From CBDAKK01 sp965216965 (GTDB lineage Bacteria; Spirochaetota; Spirochaetia; WTKD01; G963693115), in NCBI GenBank assembly GCA_965216965.1, contig CBDCGX010000052.1, positions 62,001-126,000 of the forward strand: DNA of 64,000 nt, read 5' to 3'. Numbering within the stretch: the stretch's first letter is position 1; the number at the start of each line of letters is the position of its first letter. Shown piece by piece: positions 7,529 through 16,881 of the stretch. Both the position numbers and the translations under genes were made by a program. The notes under the pieces were generated by a model. It was not told the DNA's origin. It saw nothing but the letters and a program-made list of their open reading frames with translations, and searched no databases.

Positions 7529-9046
7529 ATGGGACGTGTATTTCAAAACAATATTCATTGTATAGGCATAAAAGGAAGCGGAATGGCTGCACTTGCAGTT
7601 CTTCTTTCAAAAATGGGATATTCTATTTCTGGAACCGATCACGCTGACCATTTCCACACTGACACTTTACTCTTACAAAACAATATACAATTTTCCGAAG
7701 GGTTTTCTCCATCAAACATTCCTCCCCAAACTCAAACAATAATATATTCTGCTGCATATTCAAAAAAAGATTGTAATGAATTAGCCCATGCCATGAAACA
7801 CTTTCCGTGTTTCTCTTATCCAGAAGCTCTTGGTATGCTTTCAAAAGCATATGCCTTTTGGACAGTCATAGGAACACACGGGAAAACCTCTACAGCAGCC
7901 CTTATAGCACTTATGTGCAAGACACTATCCTTGCCTACCTCTGTACTTGTTGGAGGTGTAGTACAAGATTTAAATGATAACGCTATATGGCACAACGGAG
8001 AAAAAGCATTCTTTACAGAAGTATGCGAATATAAAAACCATCTTTCTAAGATTTCCCCTTCTGCAACAATATTTACAAGTGCAGAGTGGGACCATCCCGA
8101 CTATTTTAGAAATGAGGCTGCCGTATACAAAGCATTTGCAAATTTCTTGCACCAGCTCCCTTCTTCTTCTCCACTCATAGCATGTTTAGATAACAATGGG
8201 GTTAAAAATACTTTACACCTTCTCTCATCAAAGAAAAAACTCCCCCCCCATCTTAAAATATATGGATATGGAAGAACCCCTCATCAAAATATATCCCACA
8301 TAAATACACATAAATATGTTCATATCCACAATACAACTTCTTCAACAAAGCATAATAAAAAACACATGCTGTCTTTTTCCATAAGTGGACTTTCACAAAA
8401 AGCTGACTCATTACAATGGCATATTTCTAAACCACCAGAAGTTTTGATAGATAACTCCGTAGCAGCCCTTTTAACCATGTATGCTTATGCCGAACAAAAC
8501 AAAGAACATACAAATATAAACTATCCCATACTACAAAAAATGCTTTTATCTTTTAAAGGGGTAAGACGTCGCTGTGAAATAGTCTATAAGAACGCTTCAT
8601 ATCTCATATTAGACGACTATGGGCATCATCCCACTGCTATTGCACACACCTTACAAAGTATTAAAGAGTTTTATTCTCCTCGCCGTTTAATTGTAGACTT
8701 TATGTCACATACCTATACACGAACAATAGCATTCTGGGATGAGTTTATATTTTGTTTTGATAATGCAGACATTCTTATAATAAATGATATATATTCTTCG
8801 GAACGAGAAAAAACACTTTTACAAAATAGCACAGATATTACTGCATATGATGCACAACATTTATGTAATGCTATATCAAAAAGGAATATTTCTCATACAC
8901 AATACATTCATTGTCTTACAAAGACAGCAGAACATGTGTGTAACATAATTCAAGAAGGCGATGTTTTCGTCACAATGGGTGCTGGCGATACCTTTAGAGT
9001 TGCAGCACAAGTAAAGAAATTTCTTTTAAAATTGGAAAACAAGTGA
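7529..9046 (+). CDS. murC: UDP-N-acetylmuramate--L-alanine ligase
   Basis: ATP-dependent Mur ligase of 505 residues adding L-Ala to UDP-MurNAc in peptidoglycan synthesis. Domain order: N-terminal Rossmann (HCIGIKGSGMAALA), central ATPase with P-loop IGTHGKTSTAA and CEYKNH, and a C-terminal domain with FKGVRRRCEIV, DDYGHHPTAI and the closing VTMGAGDTFRV. The last two favour MurC over Mpl. The domain linker around residues 270-300 is rich in His and Thr and looks lineage-specific. It overlaps or abuts cmk, suggesting co-translation. Confidence 0.88.
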   Translation: MGRVFQNNIHCIGIKGSGMAALAVLLSKMGYSISGTDHADHFHTDTLLLQNNIQFSEGFSPSNIPPQTQTIIYSAAYSKKDCNELAHAMKHFPCFSYPEALGMLSKAYAFWTVIGTHGKTSTAALIALMCKTLSLPTSVLVGGVVQDLNDNAIWHNGEKAFFTEVCEYKNHLSKISPSATIFTSAEWDHPDYFRNEAAVYKAFANFLHQLPSSSPLIACLDNNGVKNTLHLLSSKKKLPPHLKIYGYGRTPHQNISHINTHKYVHIHNTTSSTKHNKKHMLSFSISGLSQKADSLQWHISKPPEVLIDNSVAALLTMYAYAEQNKEHTNINYPILQKMLLSFKGVRRRCEIVYKNASYLILDDYGHHPTAIAHTLQSIKEFYSPRRLIVDFMSHTYTRTIAFWDEFIFCFDNADILIINDIYSSEREKTLLQNSTDITAYDAQHLCNAISKRNISHTQYIHCLTKTAEHVCNIIQEGDVFVTMGAGDTFRVAAQVKKFLLKLENK

Positions 9047-9600
9047 GAAAAATGGAAATAGTACCCCCCTCATTATGCATTGCAATATCTGGAAAAAGTG
9101 GTTGCGGAAACACCTCCATTAGCACTTTACTATCAAATAAACTTGCAATACAGTCCATCAATTATACCTTTCGTTCTTTAGCAAAAGAAAAAAAGAAATC
9201 CTTAGAAGAAATCTGTAAGCTAGCAGAAAACAATCCCTCTTTTGATAAACTCGTTGACAAAAAACAGCAACAACTTTCAAAAAAGACTTCTTGCATAGTA
9301 GCTTCTCGCCTTGCAATATGGCTTATACATCACGCCAACATAAAAATTTATCTTTATGCAGATTTACAAACACGTAGCACTCGTATCCACAAAAGAGAAC
9401 GCGGAAACCTTACCATAAGGTTGCAAGAAACAAAGCAAAGAGATTTAAAAGACGCCAAACGATATAAAAGTTTATATAACATTGATATAAATAAATATAG
9501 TAAAGCTGCAGACATAATTATTGATACAAGAAATAAAAACAAGAAAACTATCATACAAGAAATTGTACAAGCACTTAAAAAACACAACCTTATTAAATAG
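9043..9600 (+). CDS. cmk: Cytidylate kinase, type 2-like, with non-standard P-loop
   Basis: Predicted (d)CMP kinase of about 185 residues. The N-terminal loop ISGKSGCGNTS corresponds to Walker A, but the invariant lysine position is Asn (GCGNT instead of GxGKT). The Arg-rich lid RIHKRERGNLTIR and the R-D-x4-R-Y-K-x-L-Y-N-I-D stretch fit the cytidylate kinase 2 family. The start is either GTG 9043, overlapping the murC stop by 4 nt, or ATG 9052; both lack a strong ribosome site. The substrate is inferred from family. Confidence 0.75.
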   Translation: MRKMEIVPPSLCIAISGKSGCGNTSISTLLSNKLAIQSINYTFRSLAKEKKKSLEEICKLAENNPSFDKLVDKKQQQLSKKTSCIVASRLAIWLIHHANIKIYLYADLQTRSTRIHKRERGNLTIRLQETKQRDLKDAKRYKSLYNIDINKYSKAADIIIDTRNKNKKTIIQEIVQALKKHNLIK

Positions 9601-9630
9601 CGACTATATGATATACTATATCAAAATAAC

Positions 9631-10569
9631 ATGTCTTTAAGTTCTTTAGCAAACGCACATTTACGCGATGGCATCAAAAACACAAAAAAATCTTCTCTTG
9701 CTATTTGTATTTTAGCAAGAGATTGTGAACGATATCTCAAAAAAACACTCAAAAAGATAGCACTCCTTCACAAATATTTTAAACATTGCGAATTTTTCAT
9801 AGCAGAAAACAACAGTAAAGACTCTACCCCCCATATAATTTCACAATGGTGCAAAAAAGATATTCATCATAGACATATTATAGATGTATATACTTATTTT
9901 TCTCGTCATCATTCTTCAACACTTTCTTTTGTAAACATATTTGATAGCACAATCAACTCAAGTACAAAACACAACCACATAAGAACGCGTATAGAAAGAA
10001 TGGCAATACTAAGAGATAGTGTTTTAGATGCTGCAAAAAAATCTTCTAAAAAGTTTGAGTATGTACTTATGTTGGATGCCGATATCTTCTGGTTTTCTAT
10101 TAAAGGAATATTGCAATGTTTCTCTAGCTTTCTTCCCTCTTGGCATGCTCTTACCGCAAATGGAAGAGTGTTCTGTTGGAAATGCATACCCCCATTTCAA
10201 AATATATACTATGACAGCTTTGCTGTAAAACCCATGTACGAAGCTATTTCTCCATTATCATGGCAAACACATTTACAAAAAACTCTCTCCCCCCTCAATA
10301 AACATGCTATGCTTTTCCCAGTAGAAAGTGCATTTGGAGCTATGGCATTATACCAATATAATGCCATACAAGATATTAAATATACTGATGCTACTGAAGA
10401 AGATGGGTTTTCATTTTGCGAACATGTTTCGTTTCATAAACAAATGCGAAAATCAGGACATACAAACATTTTTATTAACCCATATATGATGCTCTATTAT
10501 AATAATCCCATACCTTTTTCTTTTTATAGTATTATAAAAGCTGTTAAAAAAAGAAAAAAACATTTATAG
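9631..10569 (+). CDS. GT-A-like glycosyltransferase, first of a tandem pair
   Basis: A 312-residue protein with CILARDCERYLKKTL at the N-terminus, an ENNSKDST nucleotide-sugar loop, a conserved R-x2-RMAILRDSVL helix, LMLDADIF as the DxD-type metal motif, and a C-terminal CEHVSFHKQMRKSG block. The motif order distantly recalls CAP59/CMT1-type mannosyltransferases; assignment to a CAZy family is not certain. It is paralogous to the next gene, sharing every block listed. A TATACT at 9612-9617 is a possible -10. Confidence 0.65.
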   Translation: MSLSSLANAHLRDGIKNTKKSSLAICILARDCERYLKKTLKKIALLHKYFKHCEFFIAENNSKDSTPHIISQWCKKDIHHRHIIDVYTYFSRHHSSTLSFVNIFDSTINSSTKHNHIRTRIERMAILRDSVLDAAKKSSKKFEYVLMLDADIFWFSIKGILQCFSSFLPSWHALTANGRVFCWKCIPPFQNIYYDSFAVKPMYEAISPLSWQTHLQKTLSPLNKHAMLFPVESAFGAMALYQYNAIQDIKYTDATEEDGFSFCEHVSFHKQMRKSGHTNIFINPYMMLYYNNPIPFSFYSIIKAVKKRKKHL

Positions 10570-10605
10570 TGTTACAATTCACAGCTTTTAAAGACAATAG
10601 CAATT

Positions 10606-11649
10606 ATGATATTTCAAAATATAATTACACTTCAAAATATTTTCTCTTATAAAAAAGATGTAAAAATTGGTATTAAACAAGCAAAAAATGTGCAAGTTGC
10701 AATATGCTGTCTTGCACGAAATTGTGAAAAAAAAATCAAACACAATATGGCTTCTATTCTTTTGTTAAAAAAATATTTTTCTGCTATGCAGATTTATATC
10801 CTAGAAAACGATAGTACAGACCACACAAAAGAAACCTTACAAAAATATTCAAGCATGCACTCCTACATACACCTTTATGATTTTTCACTCTGTAAAGAGG
10901 CATTTAGAAACACCATTGATCTTCAAAAACTTAAAAGCATTATACATGATGAAGAAAAACTACTCACAAAAATAAGAATGATGAGAATGTCAATTCTACG
11001 CGATAGTATTTTATATGCAATAAAAAAAACTGCATTTTTCCCAGACATCGTCATACAAATAGATATAGATGTACATTCATTTAGCGTTAAAGGAATCTTA
11101 CACTCTCTTGCCCATTACAATACATGGGATACTATATGTGCAAACGGAAGAAGTATTACCTTTTGTCAAAATCAAAAAAGTTATAATTTATTCTTTGATA
11201 CATTTTCCTTTCTTCCTCATAATACAAAAGAAAATAAAGAGTATTTTGAACCAAGAGTAGATAATCAATGGATATATTCCTCCATCAAAAAAGGACAGCC
11301 CCTATACCCTACACGTTCAGGGTTTGGAGGAATAAGTATATATAAATACGCTCTTATTCGCAATATTTCATATTATGATAGTGTCCAGCTAGATAACTTT
11401 ACGCAATGTGAACATGTTTCTTTTTATAAAAGTTTACGACAACAAGGATATAAAAAAATATATTTAAACCCTTCACTTTTAGTTTATTATAATACTTTTA
11501 TAGGAGCTCTTATATACGCAATAGGAGCACGGAATATAACATATAAAGGTCCATTTATAAAATTATTTATCCGCACATTACATTTTATATTGCTTCCAAT
11601 AATATTATTATTACGACTATTTCTAAAAAAGAAAACTAATCGTTCATAA
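10606..11649 (+). CDS. GT-A-like glycosyltransferase, second of a tandem pair
   Basis: A 347-residue paralogue of the preceding gene: CCLARNCEKKIK, ILENDSTDHT, RMMRMSILRDSIL, IQIDIDVHSFSVKGIL, ANGRS, RSGFGGISIYKY and CEHVSFYKSLRQQG align block by block. The DxD is DID. It differs by a C-terminal extension ending in a hydrophobic segment (about residues 320-342) followed by KKKTNRS, which could anchor it to the inner face of the cytoplasmic membrane. The acceptor is unknown. It ends just before a hairpin and converges on nrdB. Confidence 0.62.
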   Translation: MIFQNIITLQNIFSYKKDVKIGIKQAKNVQVAICCLARNCEKKIKHNMASILLLKKYFSAMQIYILENDSTDHTKETLQKYSSMHSYIHLYDFSLCKEAFRNTIDLQKLKSIIHDEEKLLTKIRMMRMSILRDSILYAIKKTAFFPDIVIQIDIDVHSFSVKGILHSLAHYNTWDTICANGRSITFCQNQKSYNLFFDTFSFLPHNTKENKEYFEPRVDNQWIYSSIKKGQPLYPTRSGFGGISIYKYALIRNISYYDSVQLDNFTQCEHVSFYKSLRQQGYKKIYLNPSLLVYYNTFIGALIYAIGARNITYKGPFIKLFIRTLHFILLPIILLLRLFLKKKTNRS

Positions 11650-11666
11650 CCCATTATTTTGTGTTA

Positions 11667-11688
11667 GCCTTGACTAAAAAGTCAAGGC
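11667..11688. terminator. Perfect hairpin between convergent glycosyltransferase and nrdB
   Basis: Arms GCCTTGACT and AGTCAAGGC (9 bp) enclose an AAAA loop. It lies between the two stop codons. Neither strand shows a clean T-run directly after it, so intrinsic termination is plausible but not certain. Confidence 0.55.
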
Positions 11689-11689
11689 A

Positions 11690-12682
11690 TTACCACTCTA
11701 GCTTTCCACCTACCTGATATTCAGTTACTCTTGTTTCAAAGAAGTTTTTTTCTTTTGAAAGATCTGTAGATTGACTCATCCATGGGAAAGGATTTTCTTT
11801 TTTATATTGAATAGGTAAATTAATCCTATCAAGTCGTCTATCAGCAATATATTCAACATAGTCACAAAATTGCTCTGCATTTATTCCCAAAATACCATCA
11901 GGACATGCATCAAGTGCATATTTCTTTTCAAGATCTACTGCTTGTTTTACAAGATGTATTATTCCTTCCTTAAAACTATCTGTCCATATTGTAGGATTTT
12001 CTTTTACTATGGTATTAGTGAGATCTGCACCAAAAGCAAGGTGTAAACTTTCATCTCTCATTATGTATTCAAACTGCTCTCCTATACCAACCATTTTGTT
12101 TTTTCGCTTAAGTGCAAGCATCATGGCAAATCCGGCATAAAAATAAATACCTTCCATTATTATGTAATACCCTATAAGATCATGTACAAATTTTTGAATG
12201 TTTTCATCTCCTTCTGTAGTAAAACTAGGATTAAAAACATTCTTCGTAAGATTAATAACGAAATCATCCTTATCTTTAATTGATGGAACCGTTTCGTACA
12301 TTGAAAATATACTATCGGGATCAAGACCAAGAGAATCACAACAATAAATAAAACAATCAGTATGGATTGCTTCCTCAAATGCTTGTCTTAACAAATACTG
12401 TCTGCACTCAGGATTTGTTACATGATTATATACTGCAAGTACAATATTATTTGCAGTAAGTGATTCTGCCGTCGAGAAAAAGCCAACATTCCACACAATC
12501 AGTCGTCGCTCTGTTTCTGTCAAAACATCCTTAGACTTCCATTGTTCAATGTCCTGTTGCATTGGAATTTCTTCTGGCGTCCAATTATTTGCAACCCCAT
12601 CTTTATAATGAGCCCTCGCCCATGTATATGTCATAGGAAGGATTTTATTGGGATCCGTTTTATTATTATTAATAATACTCAT
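11690..12682 (-). CDS. nrdB: Ribonucleotide reductase beta subunit, class Ic type
   Basis: Supplies the oxidant for NrdA. A 330-residue ferritin-like fold with metal ligands E73 (TAESL), E104 and H107 (EEAIHTDCF), a third Glu in MEGIYFYAGF, and the E/H pair of MRDESLHLAF. The residue four after H107, which is Tyr in class Ia, is F111. Glu instead of Asp as first ligand also matches the Chlamydia class Ic enzymes, which use a Mn/Fe centre and no tyrosyl radical. The cofactor is inferred. It lies downstream of nrdA with 26 bp between and a ribosome site AAGGAG. Confidence 0.93.
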   Translation of the reverse strand: MSIINNNKTDPNKILPMTYTWARAHYKDGVANNWTPEEIPMQQDIEQWKSKDVLTETERRLIVWNVGFFSTAESLTANNIVLAVYNHVTNPECRQYLLRQAFEEAIHTDCFIYCCDSLGLDPDSIFSMYETVPSIKDKDDFVINLTKNVFNPSFTTEGDENIQKFVHDLIGYYIIMEGIYFYAGFAMMLALKRKNKMVGIGEQFEYIMRDESLHLAFGADLTNTIVKENPTIWTDSFKEGIIHLVKQAVDLEKKYALDACPDGILGINAEQFCDYVEYIADRRLDRINLPIQYKKENPFPWMSQSTDLSKEKNFFETRVTEYQVGGKLEW

Positions 12683-12708
12683 TGTTTCTCCTTAAATTTA
12701 TTATATTA

Positions 12709-15522
12709 TTACTGACACGCTTCACAATCTGGATCTAAAATATTACATGCAGAATTAACCTGTGTTGCAGGTTCTGTTATATTTGACTCCTTTTCATGAC
12801 GAATATCTGTAGCTTTATTAGTTGTTTTATATTCTCTTTTTTGTGTATATCCATATTCTTTTGCATCAAGTGTGGATTTTTCAATTTGACTCGCTCCAAG
12901 GCTCCTAAGATAATACGTTGTCTTTACTCCCATTCTCCATGCAGCAACATATATATCATGCAATTTTTTTCCAGAAACCCCCTTTACAAATACATTATGA
13001 GATTGGCTCTGATCTATCCATTTTGACCGCAGTGCTGTAAGTCTCATAAGCACTATTGGGTTTATCTCAAATGTTTCCTTATATAATTGTTTAAGCGAAT
13101 CGTCTATTTCTTCTATGTAATCTATATTCCCATCATAGTATTTTATTTTTTCTAGCATCTTTTCTGACCACTGCCCTCGTACTTTAAGATCATTTACAAG
13201 GTATTTATTAATTATGGTAAACTCTCCACTCATGTTTGCTTTTACATAAATATTCTTATAAATGGGTTCAATACAAGGAAAACATCCCGCTATATTAGAA
13301 ATAGTTGCCGTTGGTGCAATTGCCATCGTGTTACTATTTCTCATACCATATTTTTTTATGTGAGCTCGAACATTACTCCAATCCATACGAATAGTTCTAT
13401 CTACATCAATTTCTCTTCCTCGCTCTTTCTCTAGGAGATCAAGAGTGTCTATAGGAAGCAATCCTTTATCCCATTTTGATCCCGAAAAACTTTTATACAC
13501 ACCCCGTTCTTTTGCAAGCTCAGATGATCCTAAAATTGCATGATAAGATATAAATTCCATTGTGGAATCAACAAATTCAGCCGTCTTGTTATCTGAAAAA
13601 GAAAAATTAAGAGTAAATAAAACATCCTGAAGTCCCATTATTCCAAGTCCCACCGGTCTATGTTTGAGGTTGCTTCTCTTTGCTTCTTCTGTTGGATAAA
13701 AATTAATATCAATAACATTATCAAGCATTCGCATTGCTGTTCTTATTGTTTTCTCAATTTGATATTGATTAAGCCCATCTTGTTCTACATGACGAGCAAG
13801 GTTTATAGATCCCAAATTACATACGGCCGTTTCTTCCTTTGAAGAATTAAGTGTAATTTCTGTACAAAGATTACTACTTCTCACAACTCCCATATGATCC
13901 TGCGGACTTCTTATATTACAAGGGTCTTTAAAAGTAATCCATGGATGACCTGTCTCAAAAAGCCTTGTAAGCATCTTTCTCCACAATTTCATCGCGCTCA
14001 CTTTCTTAAAAGATTTTAACTCTCCTTTATCTGCCATCATTTCATATTCTTTATAACGTTTTTCAAACTTTGATCCATATAGTTCATGTAAATCAGAAGT
14101 TTCATTTGGAGAAAAAAGAGTCCACTCTACATCTTCTTCAACCCGCTTCATAAATAAATCAGGTATCCAATTTGCCGTATTCATATCATGGGTGCGCCTT
14201 CTTTCATCACCTGTATTTCGCCTAAGATCAAGAAAATCTTCTACATCAAGATGCCACGTTTCAAGATAGGCACATGTTGCCCCTCTTCTTTTTCCACTCC
14301 TATTTATTGCAAGCGTTGTATCGTTTGCTATTTTTAAGAAAGGTATTATTCCTTGGCTTTCTACATTAGTACTTCTTATACGTGCATTTGTAGCTCTCAC
14401 TGATGTCCAATCGTTCCCTATTCCTCCGGACCACTTTGCCATTTGCGCATTATCTCCAATACACTTAAAAATATTCCCCAAATCATCGCTTATAGTACTA
14501 ATATAACATGAGCTTAACTGTGGATGTGTAAGCCCAGCATGAAAAAGCGTCGGTGTAGAAGGTATATATAAAAGTTGAGACATAAGATCATAAAATTCTT
14601 TTGCTCTCTTGTTTTTATCATCCTCATTTATAGCAAGGCCCATTGCTACGCGCATCCAAAATGCTTGTGGTATTTCTATTCTGCGGGTTTCATAACGAAC
14701 AAAATATCTATCATACAATGTTCTTATACCAATATATGAAAGAAACTCATCTCGTTTTGGTCGCAATGCTTGCTTAAGATATTCAAAATCAAAAGTCAGT
14801 AGCTCCTTGGAAAAGAAACTCTTTTCAACCCCATATGCAATATTTTTCACAAAGACATTTTGATATTTCTCATACAAGTCCTCTCCCGAATCAACATTGT
14901 CATCTATTGTTTCTTTATAAAGTTTTTGTAACAAAAGCCGCGAAGCAATTTCATCATATCTTGTATCTCTTTCTAAAAACGAAATTGTAGAAAGAATCAC
15001 AGCCTCTTCTATTTCTGTAGTAGAAATTCCATCAAAAATATTTTTTTCAAGTTCTACAACAATAGGATCAAGTGGAACTTCATTTGTATCTATATCTCGA
15101 CTTACCCTGCGAAGTGTTGAAAGTACTTTGCTGAAATTAAATCGTGTCTCTCTTCCATTCCGTTTTGTAATATTTAATGCATGAAGTTTTTCTTGTTTAC
15201 TTACTGTTTTTTCAAGACGGCATTCAGCATGCTTTTGTCGATATATGATATATCCTTTTGCTACCGTTGTATGTTTACTATGCATCAAGACATCTTCAAC
15301 AGTATCTTGAATTCTCTCTATGTGTACCATGTCCTTATGTTTTTGGTGAAGATCTTTCTCAATGGTCCTTACAAGATTATCAATGTCATCATCCCCTATA
15401 TATTGACCACACGCTTTAAATGCTTTTTGAATAGCAATACATATGAAGGATGCATCATATACAACTTGCTCTCCATCCCTTTTTACTGCTGTTGTAAAAC
15501 CTACTGTAGATCCTGTAATCAT
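12709..15522 (-). CDS. nrdA: Ribonucleoside-diphosphate reductase alpha subunit
   Basis: Class I large subunit of 937 residues reducing NDPs to dNDPs. Two N-terminal ATP-cone regions are visible (about residues 10-95, starting VKRDGE, and 115-205, starting ITKRNGRE), suggesting dATP regulation. Active-site cysteines sit in LSSCYIST and ETAVCNLGSINL, the radical-path tyrosines in KTTYYLRSLG, and the redox tail ends DPDCEACQ. GAGGGG precedes the ATG by about 10 nt. Transcribed with nrdB; an NrdR-like box lies upstream. Confidence 0.95.
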   Translation of the reverse strand: MITGSTVGFTTAVKRDGEQVVYDASFICIAIQKAFKACGQYIGDDDIDNLVRTIEKDLHQKHKDMVHIERIQDTVEDVLMHSKHTTVAKGYIIYRQKHAECRLEKTVSKQEKLHALNITKRNGRETRFNFSKVLSTLRRVSRDIDTNEVPLDPIVVELEKNIFDGISTTEIEEAVILSTISFLERDTRYDEIASRLLLQKLYKETIDDNVDSGEDLYEKYQNVFVKNIAYGVEKSFFSKELLTFDFEYLKQALRPKRDEFLSYIGIRTLYDRYFVRYETRRIEIPQAFWMRVAMGLAINEDDKNKRAKEFYDLMSQLLYIPSTPTLFHAGLTHPQLSSCYISTISDDLGNIFKCIGDNAQMAKWSGGIGNDWTSVRATNARIRSTNVESQGIIPFLKIANDTTLAINRSGKRRGATCAYLETWHLDVEDFLDLRRNTGDERRRTHDMNTANWIPDLFMKRVEEDVEWTLFSPNETSDLHELYGSKFEKRYKEYEMMADKGELKSFKKVSAMKLWRKMLTRLFETGHPWITFKDPCNIRSPQDHMGVVRSSNLCTEITLNSSKEETAVCNLGSINLARHVEQDGLNQYQIEKTIRTAMRMLDNVIDINFYPTEEAKRSNLKHRPVGLGIMGLQDVLFTLNFSFSDNKTAEFVDSTMEFISYHAILGSSELAKERGVYKSFSGSKWDKGLLPIDTLDLLEKERGREIDVDRTIRMDWSNVRAHIKKYGMRNSNTMAIAPTATISNIAGCFPCIEPIYKNIYVKANMSGEFTIINKYLVNDLKVRGQWSEKMLEKIKYYDGNIDYIEEIDDSLKQLYKETFEINPIVLMRLTALRSKWIDQSQSHNVFVKGVSGKKLHDIYVAAWRMGVKTTYYLRSLGASQIEKSTLDAKEYGYTQKREYKTTNKATDIRHEKESNITEPATQVNSACNILDPDCEACQ

Positions 15523-15598
15523 TTCTTATTTTCCCCTCTAAAAATATAATTTTATATAAATTACTACTAATTTCTATTAGTATGTTATAAAACACTTA

Positions 15599-15614
15599 CA
15601 TACATATTTAGTGT
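15599..15614. promoter_or_regulatory. Possible second, degenerate NrdR box
   Basis: The right half TTTAGTGT matches the NrdR half-site; the left half is poor. Its centre is 41 bp from the centre of the perfect box at 15640-15655, close to four helical turns, which fits the usual tandem arrangement of such boxes. Confidence 0.35.
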
Positions 15615-15639
15615 CTTTTTCAAAAAAAAAGCATAAACC

Positions 15640-15655
15640 ACACTACATATAGTGT
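15640..15655. promoter_or_regulatory. NrdR-like box upstream of nrdAB
   Basis: ACACTACATATAGTGT fits the established NrdR consensus acaCwAtATaTwGtgt closely. It is the core of a 20-bp dyad (15638-15657) with 8-bp perfect arms CCACACTA/TAGTGTGG. The location, about 120 bp upstream of the nrdA start, supports control by the ATP-cone repressor NrdR, which is not encoded in this window. Confidence 0.75.
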
Positions 15656-15730
15656 GGTAGTATATTCTCTATTACACTAAAATAACAAATAATAGTCAAT
15701 GTTTTTCATAGATTTTTTTCATGTTTTTTT

Positions 15731-16870
15731 TTACATATCTAAAAGATGATGATAAAACTTCCTATATTTTCCTGCAATAATCTCTGAAGAAAGATATTTT
15801 TGCAAATGCATTCGCTCCTTTTGAGCACATGTAATATAATATTTGTAGTTTTTTAAAAAAACATGTGCCTTTTCTGCAAATAAAAGTGGTTTTTTACAAT
15901 CTATAGTCCAACAAGAATGCAAGAAAATCTCTCTCATAACTGGAATATCATTTGTAATAACAGGTATTCCTTGTAGCAAAGCTTCACATGGAACTAATCC
16001 AAATCCTTCATTGTCAGAAGGGAACAATACAACATGGGCTTCTCTCATACATTCCTTTACATTGTGAATATGTCCGAGTAATTTTACATGTGGAAGATGA
16101 TTATCTTGTATATATTGTTGTATAATTTTCTTTAACGGTCCCTCTCCTGCAAATAGAAGACTTGCGTTTGCATTCTTTTTCAAAAAGTAAGAAAACATTC
16201 TTAACACATTTATATGTCCCTTCCCTTTATAAAGCCGCGATACAACAAGAAAAACAGGCTGTTGTATACTACAATTCATTATTTTTTGTTTTTTTGCATA
16301 CCTTTGCTCTTTTTCTTCTGGAACCATATGTGCATGAGTAAGTGGATTATAAATCACCTCACTATACACTGCAGAATGCTTTCTCTTTTTTTTAAGTAAT
16401 TTAGCATATGTTTGCAAACAAGACTGTGAGACTGCTGTAACAGCATTAAATTTGTACAAGAGAAATTTTAAAACATATTTAGTAAACACACTAAAATAAT
16501 CAAGATTATTATGAAATGTAGCACACAGCACATACTTATTTTTTGTTCTTGATCTATACGAAACCCCTGCAATACAATAAGCCCTTCCCAAATGAGCATG
16601 AACAACATCTGGATTACACTTCATTAAAAACGCTTTATATTGTAACAGTCCCTTAATAACTTCTCTTCTTTTACAATGCAAGCTATATATAGGAATATGT
16701 AATTCTTGTAACGCCCTATATGCCTGTGTACTATTATCTACCTTTTCATGAGACAACACTATAATATCAAACGATTTTTGTAAATATAACGCTATGTCTA
16801 AAAAGACTGTTGATACTGCACTGTCATCAAAGCAAGTAGTAAACCATATTATTTTTTTCTTTACGCTCAT
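15731..16870 (-). CDS. GT4-family glycosyltransferase
   Basis: A 379-residue GT-B retaining glycosyltransferase. N-terminal half: PDVVHAHLGRAYCIAG and the start of the acceptor domain. C-terminal half: VVSRLYKGKGH, LLFAGEGPLK and the donor-binding LFPSDNEGFGLVPCEAL (the E-x7-E motif of the family). Sugar specificity is unknown. Last gene of a leftward glycan cluster; the next gene upstream ends 12 bp before its start. Confidence 0.85.
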   Translation of the reverse strand: MSVKKKIIWFTTCFDDSAVSTVFLDIALYLQKSFDIIVLSHEKVDNSTQAYRALQELHIPIYSLHCKRREVIKGLLQYKAFLMKCNPDVVHAHLGRAYCIAGVSYRSRTKNKYVLCATFHNNLDYFSVFTKYVLKFLLYKFNAVTAVSQSCLQTYAKLLKKKRKHSAVYSEVIYNPLTHAHMVPEEKEQRYAKKQKIMNCSIQQPVFLVVSRLYKGKGHINVLRMFSYFLKKNANASLLFAGEGPLKKIIQQYIQDNHLPHVKLLGHIHNVKECMREAHVVLFPSDNEGFGLVPCEALLQGIPVITNDIPVMREIFLHSCWTIDCKKPLLFAEKAHVFLKNYKYYITCAQKERMHLQKYLSSEIIAGKYRKFYHHLLDM

Positions 16871-16881
16871 AAATTTTAATA

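Noticed and set aside
7529..9046. Mpl instead of MurC
   Set aside because: The closing VTMGAGDTFRV and overall length suit MurC better, and a MurC is essential; Mpl remains a minor alternative.
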